Assembly: GCA_021414065.1 (NCBI GenBank)
Contig: JAIOPE010000031.1
Span: forward strand, 1 to 34,704
Reading direction: 5' to 3'
From: Planctomycetota bacterium
GTDB lineage: Bacteria; Planctomycetota; JAJSAM01; JAJVHW01
DNA length: 34,704 bases
The notes below the pieces were generated by a model. The model did no database searches. It worked only from the letters and a program-made list of their open reading frames with translations, and had not been told where the DNA came from. Positions within the stretch are counted from its first letter, which is position 1; every line of letters starts with the position of its first letter. Positions 14,272-20,418 of the stretch are shown here, in pieces. Made by a program: the position numbers and the translations under genes.

Positions 14272-15531
14272 GTGCCCGAAGTCAGACCCCCCGTGAAGCT
14301 CTCGCTCCGGAAGAAGCTCGGCTTCGCCGCCTGCGTCGTGGCGCTCGGCTACGCCGTCGCCGAGGCGGCCGTCACGTTCGTGTTCTCGCGGACCGTCCCG
14401 GCCGTCTACTGGGTGTTCGAAGAGTCGGGCCCGACGCTGAAGTACGACCCTCTCAGCGGCTACCGCGTCCACGGCGGCCCGGCACGCGTGGCGAAGTTCG
14501 TCCGCGGGAAGGACCCGACGAAGGCCGACGTCGAGTACGTCGGCGGCTTCTACGGGAACAAGCAGGGCTTCCCGGACCGCGACGACTTCTCCGTCGCCCG
14601 GAAGTCCCCGACCGCAACGCGTCTCGCCGTGCTCGGCGACTCGTTCTCGGGCGGCGACCTGCTGCGCCCGTGGGCCGACGCGTGCGAAGACTCCGTCCGC
14701 GAACGCGGCGGCGAGGCAGAGTTGCTCAACTTCTCGCTCTCCGGCGTCGGCCTCGCGAACTGGCACCAGATGCTCCTCAAGGAGATCGAACCGACGAAGT
14801 ACGACATCGACGGCGTCGTGTTCGCCGTGTGGGGCAACGACCTCGCCCGGCGACTGTACGTGTGCGATCACGGCGGTTCCACGCCGGACGGCGCCGCGCG
14901 CCACATGGGTGGCCGCGTGGACACATGGAATCCGGACCTCTACCCGAAGTCCCGCGAGGAAGCGCTCGCGCTCATGGGCTCGTGGCAGGGATACGTCACC
15001 TCGACGGCCAACTTCGATGCGTCGCTCCGCGGCGAGTGGAAGCCGTCGCGCCCTCTCGAGCCGTTCATCGCCACGAAACTGATCGAGACGCTCCGCGGCA
15101 CGCCGCAGGGCACCGGACACGTCGGCGCAGCGGCCGCAGGCACGCTGGCGAGAGAACTGACCGATCCGACGCAAGGCCGCGGCCGTCTCGTCGCCGAGAT
15201 GAAGGCCGCGCTCGGTCGCATGGGTGTGCCCGTCACGGTGGTGAAGATCCCCGCGCTCGACGAACTGCTGGAGAACCGCACCGCCCCCGCCGACGACGAC
15301 GCTCGCGCGTTCGCGAAAGAGATCGGCGCTCGCTTCGTGGACGGCGCGGCCGCGTACGCCGGTCTCGACGAGGCGGGGATGCGCGCACACTGGTACCCGG
15401 TGGACCTCCACTGGAACCAGGACGGTTCGGACCGCTTCGCCGCCTGGATGTCGCAGGAGGTCCTCCGGTGGCCCGTGCAGAACGGGACAGTTCGCGCCGA
15501 CAGCGCCGACTGGCGCACGGGGAAGCGCTGA
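14272..15531 (+). CDS. Membrane-anchored SGNH/GDSL-like hydrolase
   Basis: The 419-residue protein has one N-terminal membrane helix (about residues 16-38), then an SGNH fold. LAVLGDSFSGGD (119-129) is block I with the candidate nucleophile Ser. VFAVWGNDLARR is a block III-like Asn motif. VDLHWNQDGSDRFA provides the Asp378-x-His380 pair of block V. Such proteins add or remove acyl groups on polysaccharides. The GTG start at 14272 has GAGGAG just upstream; an ATG at 14233 would add 13 residues without a better ribosome binding site. The DUF5989 gene follows on the same strand after 123 bases. In other genomes that pair travels with a carbamoyltransferase and an SxtJ-like gene, which are absent here. 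Confidence 0.8.
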   Translation: MPEVRPPVKLSLRKKLGFAACVVALGYAVAEAAVTFVFSRTVPAVYWVFEESGPTLKYDPLSGYRVHGGPARVAKFVRGKDPTKADVEYVGGFYGNKQGFPDRDDFSVARKSPTATRLAVLGDSFSGGDLLRPWADACEDSVRERGGEAELLNFSLSGVGLANWHQMLLKEIEPTKYDIDGVVFAVWGNDLARRLYVCDHGGSTPDGAARHMGGRVDTWNPDLYPKSREEALALMGSWQGYVTSTANFDASLRGEWKPSRPLEPFIATKLIETLRGTPQGTGHVGAAAAGTLARELTDPTQGRGRLVAEMKAALGRMGVPVTVVKIPALDELLENRTAPADDDARAFAKEIGARFVDGAAAYAGLDEAGMRAHWYPVDLHWNQDGSDRFAAWMSQEVLRWPVQNGTVRADSADWRTGKR

Positions 15532-15654
15532 AGGTGGTCGTCGCCGGAACTTGTCCTTACCGCGTCGGGAGAGTCGCACCCGAAACGTCGATCCTCGCCC
15601 CAATGAACGTCGCGCCATGACACCGCCCTCGCCTCACACAGCAGGAGTCGCCCG

Positions 15655-15810
15655 ATGACAGCCCTCGCCCGCGAGTTCTGGATGTTCCTCCGCCAGGAGA
15701 AGAAGTGGTGGCTCCTGCCGATGCTCGGCGTGATCGGCGTCGTCGCCATCGTGGTCGTCATCGCCGTGCTGCACCCGGGGTTGGCGCCGCTGATCTACCC
15801 GCTCGTCTGA
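15655..15810 (+). CDS. DUF5989 small membrane protein
   Basis: A 51-residue frame starts MTALAREFWMFLRQEKKWWL and ends LAPLIYPLV. AGGAG lies eight bases before the ATG. The FW-MFL-x(5)-KKWWLLP head, one membrane helix and a PLIY-type tail match the DUF5989 family as I remember it. Members sit in glycan or secondary-metabolite loci beside SGNH proteins and carbamoyltransferases, with no assigned biochemical role. The position after the SGNH gene fits this. It is short enough to be skipped by length-filtered gene calls. Confidence 0.85.
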   Translation: MTALAREFWMFLRQEKKWWLLPMLGVIGVVAIVVVIAVLHPGLAPLIYPLV

Positions 15811-15850
15811 ACGGGGGATCGGTCGGTCGCGTGCTCCGTCGCTCGTTCCG

Positions 15851-16624
15851 TCACGTCGATCGCGCCCCGGCGACTCGCAGCCGCGGCGTCGTGGGAACCC
15901 GCCCCGCAATCTCCGACCGAAGTCGGGTCACGGCGACACGCGCCTCGGCGCAGAGCAGCTGCGAGCAGCGCCGCAGCGCGCCGAAGCTCGCGTCGGAGTG
16001 GGCCAGCAGCAGGGCGGCCAGGCAGTAATCGATCCTCGACGAGAGGATGCGAAGCCGCGTGTGGTCGAGCACGTGGCCGGTGCGGCCAGCGAGGCCGTAG
16101 GCCGAGAGGATCGGGCCCAGGTCCGCGAGGACGCTCTCGACGTCGGCGCGCGTCGCGGCGTCGAACGGGGTGTCGAACGCCGCGGCTCGGGCCAACGCGA
16201 GCGCTTCGACGCGGAGTCGCGTCATACCGGTGTCGCCCACGGCCTCGTGGGCCACGCCGATCCACTCGCGCCGCAGTTGCGCGAACTCGCGGAACCGCCG
16301 CTCGAACCCGCGCGCGGCACGGCCGTCGAGCGGCGCGGCGGGTGAGAGCGCGTCCATAGCGATCACGTCCTGGAGAAGGACGTCGTCGAGCATCGTGCGG
16401 CAGACGGCCTCGTCGAAGATCGACACCAGCGTCATCGCGAGCGGCGGCTGGACCTGACGCCGCAGCGCCCCGAAGAGGTCCCACGTCACCGGGACCGGCA
16501 GGTCGTGGATGCCCCGCGGGGGTCGGCCGGCCGTCGCGACGGCGTGGGTGTCGGGGCTGTCGCCGTCGTGGTCGTGGCGGTCGATCTGCCGCCCGGGGCG
16601 GATGTCGTCGCTCGCTCTGCGCAT
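15851..16624 (-). CDS. Conserved-looking helical protein of unknown function
   Basis: The 257-residue product starts MRRASDDIRPGRQIDRHDHD; GAGGAG lies seven bases upstream of the ATG at 16624, which decides this start over one ten codons earlier. Residues 10-45 are His/Asp-rich and probably disordered (DRHDHDGDSPDTHAV). The rest is Arg/Ala/Leu-rich and helical, with no membrane segment. Four Cys residues are scattered. I recognise no motif. An alternative frame on the same strand is Arg-rich and lacks a ribosome binding site. Convergent with the DUF5989 gene, 40 bases apart. Confidence 0.6.
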   Translation of the reverse strand: MRRASDDIRPGRQIDRHDHDGDSPDTHAVATAGRPPRGIHDLPVPVTWDLFGALRRQVQPPLAMTLVSIFDEAVCRTMLDDVLLQDVIAMDALSPAAPLDGRAARGFERRFREFAQLRREWIGVAHEAVGDTGMTRLRVEALALARAAAFDTPFDAATRADVESVLADLGPILSAYGLAGRTGHVLDHTRLRILSSRIDYCLAALLLAHSDASFGALRRCSQLLCAEARVAVTRLRSEIAGRVPTTPRLRVAGARST

Positions 16625-16752
16625 GTGGATCTCCTCTGTGCTTCCGTTGCACACAGAGGTCGTTTGGGACGGCCCGAAAGTGACATCCAGATTCCGGGAT
16701 TTTCCGTCCTACGAGCCGACGAGTCGACGGCGCGGTCGGCGGCGCGGTCGGA

Positions 16753-17049
16753 CTACTCGCCGCTGCCGAACGACTTCCAGAGCGTCCACGCGCCCGCGAC
16801 GACGAGCAGCAGGCCGCCGACGCGCTCGAGCCACACCATCGGGATGACCTTCCCGAGTGCGGCGCCGGCGACGACCGCCATCGCGCTGCACGCGACGAGC
16901 GCGGCGGCGCTGGCGGCGAAGACTGTCCAGTGGCCCTTGTCGGTGCCCGACGCGAAGCCGAGCGTGGCGATCTGCGTCTTGTCGCCGAGTTCGGCGAGGA
17001 AGACGGCGGTGAACGTCGTGGCGAAGAGCTTCCAGTCCATGGGACTCAA
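16753..17049 (-). CDS. Half-size UPF0016 / GDT1-family cation transporter
   Basis: The 98-residue protein begins MSPMDWKLFATTFTAVFLAE and has ELGDKTQIAT at residues 20-29, the hallmark of the UPF0016 family (MneA, Gdt1, TMEM165), which exports manganese or exchanges Mn/Ca for protons. Three membrane helices are visible. Full-length members have two such motifs in about 190-230 residues; this gene encodes one half only, as in some bacteria where two short proteins may pair. No second half lies nearby. GGAGG precedes the ATG by eight bases. A 10-bp hairpin lies in the upstream region, but it does not match the yybP-ykoY manganese riboswitch that often controls this family. Confidence 0.85.
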   Translation of the reverse strand: MSPMDWKLFATTFTAVFLAELGDKTQIATLGFASGTDKGHWTVFAASAAALVACSAMAVVAGAALGKVIPMVWLERVGGLLLVVAGAWTLWKSFGSGE

Positions 17050-17077
17050 CCTCCGGGGCGGCGGGGACCTGCGGCGA

Positions 17078-17103
17078 ACCGCCGACCCGTGAAGGTCGGC
17101 GGT
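17078..17103 (-). promoter_or_regulatory. 10-bp hairpin upstream of the UPF0016 gene
   Basis: ACCGCCGACC (17078-17087) and GGTCGGCGGT (17094-17103) are perfect inverted copies around a six-base loop, 29 bases before the UPF0016 start. It could be a leader hairpin, an operator or a terminator for upstream transcription. Confidence 0.45.
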
Positions 17104-17221
17104 CGCGAGGATCGCAGGCTACGCGGCGGAGGGCCGAAGGGCGCGCAGACGGACGACGGTCAGCGGGCCGTCAGAAACCGTTGCTGGGCAGTCAGTTGAC
17201 GCAGGTCCCTGAACGAATTGC

Positions 17222-17243
17222 GCGGGACAGAAATCTGTCCCGC
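17222..17243 (-). terminator. 10-bp hairpin after csbD-like gene
   Basis: GCGGGACAGA (17222-17231) and TCTGTCCCGC (17234-17243) are perfect inverted arms two bases apart, starting eight bases beyond the CsbD stop codon. Downstream on the minus strand the sequence is GCAATTCGTT, with only a weak T-rich tail. Confidence 0.55.
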
Positions 17244-17251
17244 CTCGGTAC

Positions 17252-17476
17252 TCAGGACTTGCTGGCCTTCTCGCGGAGCTCGTGGGCCTTGTGCCAGCCG
17301 TCGTACTCCTTGCGGGCGGCGTCCTTCGCGAGGCCGTAGCGCTCCTGGAGGCGGCCGACGAGCTGTTCGGCGCGGCCGTTGACGACGTCGAGGTCGTCGT
17401 CGGTCAGCTTGCCCCACTGCTCCTTCACCTTGCCCTTGACCTGCTTCCAGTTGCCGGCGATTCGATCGTTGTCCAT
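17252..17476 (-). CDS. CsbD-family stress protein
   Basis: The 74-residue protein starts MDNDRIAGNWKQVKGKVKEQ and continues WGKLTDDDLDVVNGRAEQLVG, the standard CsbD-like fold found in general stress regulons of many bacteria; its molecular role is unsettled. AGGAG precedes the ATG by eight bases, and residues upstream in the same frame do not match the family. The C-terminal part is Lys/Glu/Ala-rich helix. It lies next to dodecin and the UPF0016 gene on the same strand, forming a small stress-type cluster. Confidence 0.92.
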   Translation of the reverse strand: MDNDRIAGNWKQVKGKVKEQWGKLTDDDLDVVNGRAEQLVGRLQERYGLAKDAARKEYDGWHKAHELREKASKS

Positions 17477-17590
17477 GGCGGTTCTCCTGTGGTGAACGTG
17501 TCCAGAGAGAGCAACGAGCGCCGATGCGCGGCGCATTTCGTCCATCTCGGCCGCGCGCGTCGGAAACCCCGACGCCACGACGTCGGCGAC

Positions 17591-17803
17591 CTACTCCAGC
17601 TTGAAGCCGATCTTCATCGTCACCTGGAACTCCGCGATCTTCGCGCCGTCGATTCGGCCGCGCTGCTCGGTCACTTCGAACCACTCGAGTCCGCGCACAG
17701 ACTCGGCCGCGCGCGCGACCGCTGTCTGCGCCGCGTCGGAGAACGACTTCTTCGACGTCCCGACGACTTCCAGGATCTTGTGGACGGATGCGCTCTTCGA
17801 CAT
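17591..17803 (-). CDS. Dodecin (flavin-binding protein)
   Basis: The 70-residue protein matches dodecin along its whole length: VHKILEVVGTSKKSFSDAA, then ARAAESVRGLEWFEVTEQRG and IAEFQVTMKIGFKLE. Dodecins assemble as hollow dodecamers that store or buffer riboflavin and FMN. Trp41 in LEWFEV is the residue that stacks on the flavin. Length is normal. GGAGG lies eight bases or so upstream of the ATG. A 6-bp dyad (17874-17890) lies about 70 bases upstream. Confidence 0.93.
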   Translation of the reverse strand: MSKSASVHKILEVVGTSKKSFSDAAQTAVARAAESVRGLEWFEVTEQRGRIDGAKIAEFQVTMKIGFKLE

Positions 17804-17873
17804 GGGTGGTCCTCCGGCGTGCGCAGTGCGGCACGCGAAACCACGAGCGTAGAACGCGCGCGGAGCCGCCGCT

Positions 17874-17890
17874 GTAGGGCGTTTCCCTAC
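17874..17890. promoter_or_regulatory. GTAGGG-N5-CCCTAC dyad upstream of dodecin
   Basis: Perfect 6-bp inverted arms flank CGTTT, 71 bases before the dodecin ATG. The size and symmetry suit a dimeric regulator site. It is not found upstream of the neighbouring csbD-like gene. Confidence 0.4.
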
Positions 17891-17963
17891 CGCGGGCCGC
17901 GGTTGGCTGCGGCGACGTGTGGGCGGCGTCGACGATTGACCGCCTCAGCGCGGACGATCAGCT

Positions 17964-18191
17964 CGGACAGTTCATGAGGGTTCGCGCCTGGCCGAGCCCG
18001 CGGGCCGTCCGCTGCGTTGGGACCCTTGCGTGGCTTGACAAAGCCGACGCTGCGGGTCCCGCCTTGCGGTCGGCTCCGCGGATCTCGGCCAGGACGCTGT
18101 GTCGTGGCGCGAACGCGCCTCGAATCGGCGTGTGATGCATGAGATTCGTACGATGCGCGCCGTTTCCACGCGAACCCTCATGAACTGTCCG
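17964..18191. mobile_element. 228-bp element with 23-bp perfect terminal inverted repeats
   Basis: Bases 17964-17986 (starting CGGACAGTTCATGAGG) are exactly inverted at 18169-18191. No frame inside looks coding, so it would be non-autonomous (MITE-like). The interior holds GCTGCGTTGGG and CGCCTTGCGGTCGGCTC, which recur nearly unchanged in the element at 31617-31861, plus GCGAACGCGC and GCATGAG motifs also shared. I see no clear target duplication. The right end lies 16 bases before the DUF433 start. Confidence 0.7.
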
Positions 18192-18207
18192 GGCTACGCT
18201 CTCGCTC

Positions 18208-18435
18208 ATGGACCACCACGGCCGCATCACAATCGACCCGGGGAAGCGCGGCGGAAAGCCGTGCGTGCGTGGCCTGCGAATCACCGTCCAGGACGTCTTG
18301 GACTACTTGGCGTCGGGCATGACCAAGGCTGAGATCGTGGCTGACTTCCCGGACCTTGAGATCGCCGACATCGACGCCGTGCTGGCGTTCGCGGCCGACG
18401 TCCACCGCAAGCTCGTCACCGTCCCTGAAGTCTGA
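18208..18435 (+). CDS. DUF433 protein, orphan antitoxin-like
   Basis: The 75-residue protein matches DUF433: ITIDPGKRGGKPCVRGLRITVQDVLDYLASGMTKAEIVADFPDL followed by IADIDAVLAFAADVHRK. The family has a winged-helix DNA-binding form and usually is the antitoxin encoded directly before a DUF5615 PIN-like toxin. After this stop codon there is no toxin frame; the next gene is on the other strand 23 bases away. It is either a solitary regulator or the survivor of a lost pair. No good ribosome binding site is visible, and the start lies beside the inverted-repeat element at 17964-18191. Confidence 0.88.
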   Translation: MDHHGRITIDPGKRGGKPCVRGLRITVQDVLDYLASGMTKAEIVADFPDLEIADIDAVLAFAADVHRKLVTVPEV

Positions 18436-18458
18436 TCGTGGCACGCTGACAGCCGGGC

Positions 18459-19322
18459 CTATTCGCTGTCGAGCGTCGGTCCGACGAACAGGCCGCAGCC
18501 GAGGGACGACTTGGGCGGCGGCGGATTGCGGGTCGCGTCGGCGACGAGGGACGAGCCGAGGCCCGTCATCGCGGCGTCCATCCCCGGGAGCGCGGGACCG
18601 GATTCCGCGGCGCGAGGGGCGGCGTCGCCGGAGGAGGACTTCGTCGGCTGGGTCTTCGTCTGAGCCGACGTCGCAGTCGGTGTCGCAGTCGGCGTCGCAG
18701 ATCCGATCCCGCGCTCGACTGCCTCCGGAACGCGCACCGCGAGTTCCCACAGCATCCGCTGGCGGTCGGCGTATGCGACGTTGCGGACCTCAAACGTTGT
18801 GCGACGGCCCTCGCGCTCGCAGACGAGGTCGATCCAGGAGGCGCGCGCACGGACGAGGACGATGTCGCCGAACGGGATGGAGAGGGCGCGGAGGTCGGGC
18901 GCCCACGGCGCTTCGTCGCCGTGCGGATCGATGTCGATCGACTGCTCCCCGATCACCAACGTCCAGAAGCCACTGAAGGTCGTCAACTCGCCGAACTGCA
19001 CGCAGTAACCGAGACCGAGCTTGTGCTCGGAGGTCGCGCCATATCGGGGCGGCTCGGCTTTCATCCGCCCCGTCAAGACCTTCCCGAGGATGTCGGCGAC
19101 CACGAGCGCGAGGACGCCGGGAATGAACCACGGGCGAGCGGCGCTCCAGAACGAGCCAGGCGCGCGGCTCAGAAGCCAGGTTGCGGCGACCGCAAGGACG
19201 ACGGCGCCGACGGCGGTGATGAAAACGCCGCGGGCGAACCGCCGGATCGCTGTGCGAGCACCTCGCCGACGAGCTTCCGGCGAAGCAGGCTGCACGTCGT
19301 ACCAGGGGGACCGTTCCGTCAT
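18459..19322 (-). CDS. Two-helix membrane protein of unknown function
   Basis: The 287-residue product begins MTERSPWYDVQPASPEARRR. Two hydrophobic helices lie at about residues 33-52 and 63-80. The cytoplasmic part (90-205) is a compact domain, VQFGELTTFSGFWTLVIGEQSIDIDP then IPFGDIVLVRARASWIDLVCER, which looks like a PH-like or bacterial membrane-associated beta domain. A Pro/Thr/Ala linker (TPTATPTATSAQTKT) follows, encoded by short imperfect repeats, then a tail ending LGCGLFVGPTLDSE. I do not know the family. Start at 19322 fits GAGAGGA upstream; the frame beyond it is a shadow. Confidence 0.7.
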   Translation of the reverse strand: MTERSPWYDVQPASPEARRRGARTAIRRFARGVFITAVGAVVLAVAATWLLSRAPGSFWSAARPWFIPGVLALVVADILGKVLTGRMKAEPPRYGATSEHKLGLGYCVQFGELTTFSGFWTLVIGEQSIDIDPHGDEAPWAPDLRALSIPFGDIVLVRARASWIDLVCEREGRRTTFEVRNVAYADRQRMLWELAVRVPEAVERGIGSATPTATPTATSAQTKTQPTKSSSGDAAPRAAESGPALPGMDAAMTGLGSSLVADATRNPPPPKSSLGCGLFVGPTLDSE

Positions 19323-19411
19323 GACGGCGTGGATCCTCTCCGCGGTGCTGCGCCGCCGCAATGGAGTTCGGCGGCGCCGCGTCGAACGGAGCCCGGGCGG
19401 GCGCGAATCCG

Positions 19412-20359
19412 TCAGCTCCCGCCGAGCATGCGCTCGCGTTCCGCGGCGAGACCGTCGGTCGCGCGGCGGAGGTCGCGCAATTGCGCGTCGAGACGACTCC
19501 GGACGACGATCACGTCCTGCCTCACGCGGGCGGTGTTGTCGAACGACGCGCAGATCCGCTTCTGCACCATCCAGTCGGTCACGATGTTGTCGAACCACAT
19601 GTCGGCGAACTTCGAGAACCCGTCGATCTCGACGACGAGCGGCTCCGCGGCACCGGCCCCCCGGACGTCGGAGAGTTCCCGGCGGAGCCGGTCGAGCGCC
19701 GCCTGCGCGGCGTGCGACCCGGACCGCGCCTCGTCGATGCGCGAGTGCTTGATCCAGGTGGACACCGTGCCCCCCGCGAGCATGTCGAACGTGCCCCAAC
19801 TCCTCGCCGATTCGAGCGACGCGAGGACCGTGTCGAGCGCGCGCGCGGCCGCATCGGCCGCTCCGATCGCCTCAGCGATCTCCTTGGACATCGCCCGGGC
19901 CTCGGCCGTGCGAGAGTCCACCTCGGCAAGGCGCACGGCCGCCGGGCCGCCGCGCGCGACGAGGTCCGCCTCCTTCGCGCGGATCGCGGCATCGAGCTCG
20001 CGGTCCGCACCGCTCAGCGCCCAAAGACGCTCGTCGATCGCGGACTCGTCCGCGCGCAGGGACTCGAGCGCGGCTTCGCAGGTGTCGCGGGCCGCTGCCG
20101 CGCGGAGCACTTCGGCGCGCTCGGTGCGGAGCCGCTCTTCCTTCGTGCCGAGCACGGTGGCGAGCATCGCGGCGAAGGACCGCCGCTCGAGCCGGGCCAC
20201 ATCGTCCCGCTCGCGCTCGAGGCGCGCGGACAGCGAGCGGAGCGTCGCCGACCGCTCGGCGATCTGGATCGCGACCATCCGGCGACGGGACTCGGTGGCC
20301 TCCCGTTCAGCGGCCCGCGCCCTCGCGGCGGCAAGCCTCGCGTCCACGTCCTGGTCCAT
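19412..20359 (-). CDS. Coiled-coil protein of unknown function
   Basis: The 315-residue product starts MDQDVDARLAAARARAAERE. Residues 1-170 are almost entirely Ala/Arg/Glu/Leu heptads (for example ATLRSLSARLERERDDVARLERR), giving long coiled coils. Residues 180-270 form a mixed domain containing WGTFDMLAGGTVSTWIKHSRID and EIDGFSKFADMWFDNIVTDWMVQKRI, rich in Trp and likely globular. The end returns to coiled coil. There is no signal or membrane segment. This layout recalls cytoplasmic proteins with a GFTDMLGGG-x-x-x-T-x-x-KHxxxD-type motif, but I cannot name the family. Minus-strand frames extending to the right are shadows of the protease gene. Confidence 0.75.
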   Translation of the reverse strand: MDQDVDARLAAARARAAEREATESRRRMVAIQIAERSATLRSLSARLERERDDVARLERRSFAAMLATVLGTKEERLRTERAEVLRAAAARDTCEAALESLRADESAIDERLWALSGADRELDAAIRAKEADLVARGGPAAVRLAEVDSRTAEARAMSKEIAEAIGAADAAARALDTVLASLESARSWGTFDMLAGGTVSTWIKHSRIDEARSGSHAAQAALDRLRRELSDVRGAGAAEPLVVEIDGFSKFADMWFDNIVTDWMVQKRICASFDNTARVRQDVIVVRSRLDAQLRDLRRATDGLAAERERMLGGS

Positions 20360-20418
20360 CGTGCGTCCGCCTCCCGTGACGAGCTTCGGATAGAACCGTC
20401 GCCAACCGCGGCGGTTCG

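Noticed and set aside
12594..15620. A 1008-codon plus-strand open frame
   Set aside because: It is Arg/Asp/Gly-rich without domains, and runs opposite the haem-motif lipoprotein and across the SGNH gene. High GC makes long antisense frames common.
17050..17170. yybP-ykoY riboswitch before the UPF0016 gene
   Set aside because: The conserved GGGGAGUAGC and CAUCAGC blocks are not visible; only a simple hairpin is present.
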